A stretch of DNA of 8,546 nucleotides from the NCBI GenBank assembly GCA_020355985.1, contig CP070628.1:1183100-1191645 (forward strand). The letters are read 5' to 3'. The position numbers and the translations under genes were made by a program. This document shows positions 6,708-8,546 of the stretch, in pieces. The notes beneath the pieces are model-generated. The model was not told the DNA's origin, searched no databases, and worked only from the letters and a program-made list of their open reading frames with translations. How positions within the stretch are numbered: position 1 is the first letter of the stretch; each line of letters opens with the position of its first letter. This DNA is from Nitrospirota bacterium. Lineage in GTDB: Bacteria > Nitrospirota > Nitrospiria > Nitrospirales > UBA8639.

Positions 6708-7403
6708 TTATGAGGTCCAGACGCGAAGAGATTGAACCCAGCGGATACTATGAATAACCAGACCTGCAAATTTAGGGACACTGAGTTGTATGGGTTTGGA
6801 TTTCATGCAGCGTATGACATGGTTTGCGGCTTGATCTGTGGTCATCATGAGGGGTTTCCACGAAGCTTTGGGTAGCTTGGTATCGACAAAGCCAAAACGA
6901 ATATTGGTGACATGTACGCCCTGAGATTGGAGTTTGAAGGCCATGGAAACAAGGTAGTTGCTGAATCCTGCTTTGGAGGCGGTGTAAGAAGGTGCATCTT
7001 TGTTATAAAAATCATCCGCTAAACTGGAGAGGCCAATGAAGTGTCCCCGTCCCTGTTCCAGCCAACCTGGGGTTAGGGCTGCCAGTGTGTGAACCATGGC
7101 GGTGAAGTTGACCTCAATCACATGAGCTTCTTGCGATAGATTCGGTAGCGTTAACTCCGAACCGATAGCTGCACAAAAAATACACGCATCAAAGGGCCCT
7201 TCTTCTTCGATGATGCGACGTAATATTTTGGGATAGTCTGGTGCGGAAATATCCTGTACGACATGTTTGGGCCCTTCAGGCCCCAGAGGACTAGGGCTTC
7301 GGGAAATGCCGACGACCAGATTCCCTTGAGCAACGAGTGCCCGGGTGACAGCGGCCCCAATGCCGTCCGAATTTCCTATGATGAGAATGTTTCGATTCAT
7401 CAT
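6708..7403 (-). CDS. Short-chain dehydrogenase/reductase (SDR family)
   Basis: A 231-residue classical SDR oxidoreductase, predicted to be NAD(P)(H)-dependent and soluble. The glycine-rich cofactor motif is GNSDGIG (10-16), a variant of TGxxxGIG with Asn in place of the usual second residue. CAAIG (77-81) takes the NNAG position, N99 in VNFTA is the conserved active-site Asn, S126/S127 in IGLSSLA supply the catalytic Ser, and YTASK gives Tyr140 and Lys144. RFGFVDTKL (169-177) matches the PG-x-x-x-T loop region, with Gly-Phe in place of the usual Pro-Gly. Arg34 and Ser35 after beta2 (GISRS) favour NADP. Length is slightly shorter than the usual ~250. The tandem ATG codons at 7403 leave the exact start ambiguous by one residue; no strong ribosome binding site is seen. 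Substrate is unknown. The heme-binding barrel gene follows on the same strand. Confidence 0.93.
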   Translation of the reverse strand: MMNRNILIIGNSDGIGAAVTRALVAQGNLVVGISRSPSPLGPEGPKHVVQDISAPDYPKILRRIIEEEGPFDACIFCAAIGSELTLPNLSQEAHVIEVNFTAMVHTLAALTPGWLEQGRGHFIGLSSLADDFYNKDAPSYTASKAGFSNYLVSMAFKLQSQGVHVTNIRFGFVDTKLPKASWKPLMMTTDQAANHVIRCMKSKPIQLSVPKFAGLVIHSIRWVQSLRVWTS

Positions 7404-7548
7404 CTAGATACCAATCGGTTTTTTCTCTTTTAAAATCCTGACATGGATTGCTCTCTATGGAAAGGGGGGGAGCGTTCTGAACCATTCTGTACTTACTATG
7501 AGGTGTTGGTACCATATTGATGTTGTGGCACCCTCCGTGGGATTCATC

Positions 7549-7577
7549 TTGACGCCCTTGAAAATCAATAATTTTAC
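7549..7577 (+). promoter_or_regulatory. Candidate sigma70-type promoter for the small membrane protein gene
   Basis: TTGACG (7549-7554, five of six matches) and TTTTAC (7572-7577) are separated by 17 bases, placing transcription start about 25-30 bases before the ATG at 7612. AATAAT at 7567-7572 is a better -10 hexamer but sits only 12 bases from that -35. The position supports the inner ATG over the longer open frame. Confidence 0.33.
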
Positions 7578-7611
7578 AGAGAATGTCAGTGCTCATGGCG
7601 TTGATTACCAA

Positions 7612-7992
7612 ATGGCGCCACGCCAGTATGCTTTTGTTCTTTTAATCTTGAGCAGCCTTTTTGGTTTTCGAGTATTGGCCCAATTAGTTCAGGCTTGGTC
7701 TCCGGTTGATTTTCTCCCACCGTATTCGGTTTGGCACAGTGGCGCGTTGCCCTATGGCTTGTTGGTTGGAGTTCAAGGGGTGATCCTTGCTGCCTGTCTG
7801 CGCATTGTCTGGGGAATATTCAAGGGAAGGGTAGTCCCTTCTGTGCAAAAAGGGAAAATCCTATTCGCCCTGGGCCTCATTTATCTGTTAGGCATGTGTG
7901 CCCGTTTGATGATCGGGTTGACGATAGCACCTGACCATTATTGGTTTGGTGCGACGTTACCAACCGTGTTTCATCTGGTGCTGGCTTCATAA
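7612..7992 (+). CDS. Small four-helix integral membrane protein, unknown function, C-terminus apparently cut short
   Basis: The 126-residue product has hydrophobic segments at about 6-25, 48-69, 82-104 and 111-125, separated by short loops (SPVDFLPPY, KGRVVPSVQKGK, APDHYW). I do not recognise a named family. The open frame extends to an ATG at 7498, but the added 38 residues are low in hydrophobicity, unlike the rest, and would overlap the candidate promoter, so MAPRQ at 7612 is preferred despite a poor ribosome binding site. The last helix stops at HLVLAS, too short to span a membrane comfortably and without a tail; the TAA sits five bases before the first inverted repeat of an IS200/IS605-like remnant. 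I infer that the original gene was longer and was truncated by that insertion. The gene is divergent from the SDR gene. Confidence 0.65.
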   Translation: MAPRQYAFVLLILSSLFGFRVLAQLVQAWSPVDFLPPYSVWHSGALPYGLLVGVQGVILAACLRIVWGIFKGRVVPSVQKGKILFALGLIYLLGMCARLMIGLTIAPDHYWFGATLPTVFHLVLAS

Positions 7993-7997
7993 AAAAC

Positions 7998-8041
7998 TGC
8001 TCCTGGATACCCCCCAGCTTGCTGGGGGGAGGAAAGGAGCA
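7998..8041. repeat. Left-end composite hairpin of the IS remnant
   Basis: An inner perfect stem has arms CCCCCCAGC (8010-8018) and GCTGGGGGG (8021-8029) around TT. An outer stem has arms TGCTCCT (7998-8004) and AGGAGCA (8035-8041), separated from the inner one by five-base internal loops on each side. The whole can fold into a 44-base imperfect hairpin. Confidence 0.85.
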
Positions 8042-8058
8042 AGCCCGCGGAGCGGGCT
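8042..8058. repeat. Second hairpin of the IS remnant, upstream of the transposase start
   Basis: Arms AGCCCGC (8042-8048) and GCGGGCT (8052-8058) pair perfectly around GGA. It abuts the outer stem of the left-end hairpin and lies 21 bases before the transposase ATG, so in RNA it could affect initiation or read-through transcription. Confidence 0.8.
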
Positions 8059-8079
8059 GAATTTGGTATTCTTCGATGC

Positions 8080-8190
8080 ATGAGTCTCAAGCGAAAACGA
8101 GGGGCTGTCTACGATCTCAAATATCATGTGGTGTGGGTCCCCAAATACATCAAGCCAAGCATCAACACGATCCGAAACAACTCTAATTGA
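8080..8190 (+). pseudogene. tnpA: 5' fragment of an IS200/IS605-family Y1 transposase (TnpA)
   Basis: The frame from the ATG at 8080 codes for 36 residues. The first 24 or so (containing AVYDLKYHVVWVPKY, residues 9-23) match the N-terminal beta strand of IS200-type TnpA proteins, typically written YxLKYHLVWVPKYR. From about residue 24 on the sequence no longer resembles the family and stops at TGA (8188-8190). Full-length TnpA is about 130-150 residues. The HUH metal-binding histidines and the catalytic tyrosine are absent, so the fragment cannot be active. The junction near 8150 marks the internal deletion. Confidence 0.8.
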
Positions 8191-8208
8191 ATTTCTAAAT
8201 CTTGAATG

Positions 8209-8228
8209 CCTCCCAGCTTGCTGGGGGG
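8209..8228. repeat. Right-side copy of the IS palindrome
   Basis: Arms CCTCCCAGC (8209-8217) and GCTGGGGGG (8220-8228) around TT; one base differs from the left copy at 8010-8029 and leaves a G-T wobble in an otherwise perfect stem. TTCTTTAC follows. Confidence 0.85.
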
Positions 8229-8229
8229 T

Positions 8230-8546
8230 TCTTTACTAAATTGAGTGTGGGCGTATGGAACCTTGAAGACGGGGCATAGGAATTTAGTCAAGGGATCTTA
8301 CCCGTATGGTCAGTTAACCAGGCTCTGAGCCATTACTGAGAAGGCGAGTATGCCAACGTTTTAAGCATAATAGAAGCCTTCCCGGGGAAGGTCGATCCAA
8401 CCGTCCGGATCCGCTGCTTTGGCAGTGGGGATTTGGCGAGGTGAAGGATGGATGTCCTGGCCTGGGAAAACATACCTGAGCTGCACACGTCAGCAGCAAT
8501 CAAGAGTAGGACGTCAAGTGTCAATTACCATAGTACAGGTCGAGAA
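8230..8546. other. 317-base stretch without a recognisable gene, containing short inverted repeats
   Basis: No open frame here resembles a protein I know; the two overlapping minus-strand frames at 8314-8524 are short and lack convincing starts. Short perfect inverted repeats occur in close succession: GGCTC/GAGCC (8321-8331), CCTTCCC/GGGAAGG (8377-8391) and CTGC/GCAG (8414-8425). The stretch could be the decayed outer part of the neighbouring element, an untranslated region of a gene beyond the right edge, or a structured RNA. No promoter or terminator is clear. Confidence 0.5.

Larger units (their letters stand above)
7998..8229 (+). mobile_element. Remnant of an IS200/IS605-type insertion sequence (about 230 bases, internally deleted)
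   Basis: Two nearly identical palindromes (8010-8029 and 8209-8228, 19 of 20 bases the same) flank a 5' fragment of a Y1-type transposase gene. IS200/IS605 elements carry imperfect subterminal hairpins at both ends rather than terminal inverted repeats, and move as single-stranded DNA; this layout fits a deletion derivative of one, comparable to a MITE. A second GC-rich hairpin at 8042-8058 lies between the left palindrome and the gene, as in IS200, where left-end hairpins limit transposase expression. Exact ends and target tetranucleotide cannot be set from one copy; my borders are those of the repeats. An alternative is two REP-like elements next to a REP-associated transposase fragment. 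Confidence 0.7.

Noticed and set aside
6608..6781. N-terminal extension of the heme-binding barrel frame, with hydrophobic segments that could pass for a membrane anchor
   Set aside because: It overlaps the SDR gene, and the ATG at 6607 has a well-spaced AAAGGAG and gives the family's normal N-terminus.
7464..7470. Run of seven G residues between the SDR and membrane-protein genes, possible phase-variable tract
   Set aside because: Too short for confident slipped-strand variation, and not placed between recognisable promoter elements.
7498..7611. Extended N-terminus of the small membrane protein
   Set aside because: The residues lack the character of the rest of the protein and would cover the best candidate promoter; the ATG at 7612 begins directly before the first helix.
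8010..8228. Two repeated 20-base palindromes considered as CRISPR repeats
   Set aside because: Only two copies about 200 bases apart with a transposase fragment between them; this fits IS ends, not an array.
8377..8391. CCTTCCC/GGGAAGG inverted repeat as a terminator
   Set aside because: No T-tract follows on either strand and no gene ends nearby.
8314..8524. Two overlapping minus-strand open frames of 61 and 63 codons
   Set aside because: Short, no ribosome binding site, the longer one starts with TTG, compositions look random and neither resembles a known protein.

Overview
The window is a chromosomal stretch of about 8.5 kb from a Gram-negative-type bacterium. Supporting signs are a signal-peptide/periplasmic protein coupled to an ABC ATPase, a TraR/DksA-type regulator, a proteobacterial-looking heme-binding beta-barrel protein and an HI0933/YhiN-type flavoprotein. 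Base composition is near 50% GC. A Nitrospira-like member of the Nitrospirota or a proteobacterium would fit, but nothing here fixes the taxon and this is only a guess.

Layout, left to right. (1) 1-2666, minus strand: a two-gene unit. A 667-residue membrane-anchored periplasmic protein of unrecognised family is followed immediately (its TAA stop abuts the next ATG) by a LolD/MacB/FtsE-type ABC ATPase that runs off the left edge. (2) 2797-4753, minus strand: a class I SAM-dependent methyltransferase with an N-terminal zinc finger, then 25 bases later an HI0933/YhiN-family flavoprotein, probably one operon. Its upstream region (4754-4886) contains several TTTCAT/ATGAAA inverted repeats. (3) 4887-5998: a TraR/DksA-family zinc-finger regulator (minus) divergent from a beta-class carbonic anhydrase (plus), sharing a 122-base promoter region. 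(4) 6023-7403, minus strand: an SDR-family oxidoreductase followed by a heme-binding beta-barrel (nitrobindin/FABP-like) protein with its own good ribosome binding site and a candidate promoter. (5) 7612-7992, plus strand: a small membrane protein whose last helix ends abruptly just before a mobile-element scar. (6) 7998-8229: a remnant of an IS200/IS605-type element, comprising two nearly identical 20-base palindromes about 200 bases apart, a second GC-rich hairpin, and the first ~24 codons of a Y1 transposase. (7) 8230-8546: no recognisable gene, but several short inverted repeats.

Most of the window is ordinary housekeeping or accessory metabolism. The least explained parts are the 667-residue protein coupled to the ABC ATPase, the decayed single-strand transposon at the right, and the hairpin-rich noncoding tail. 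I see no CRISPR array, tRNA, rRNA or complete defence system.
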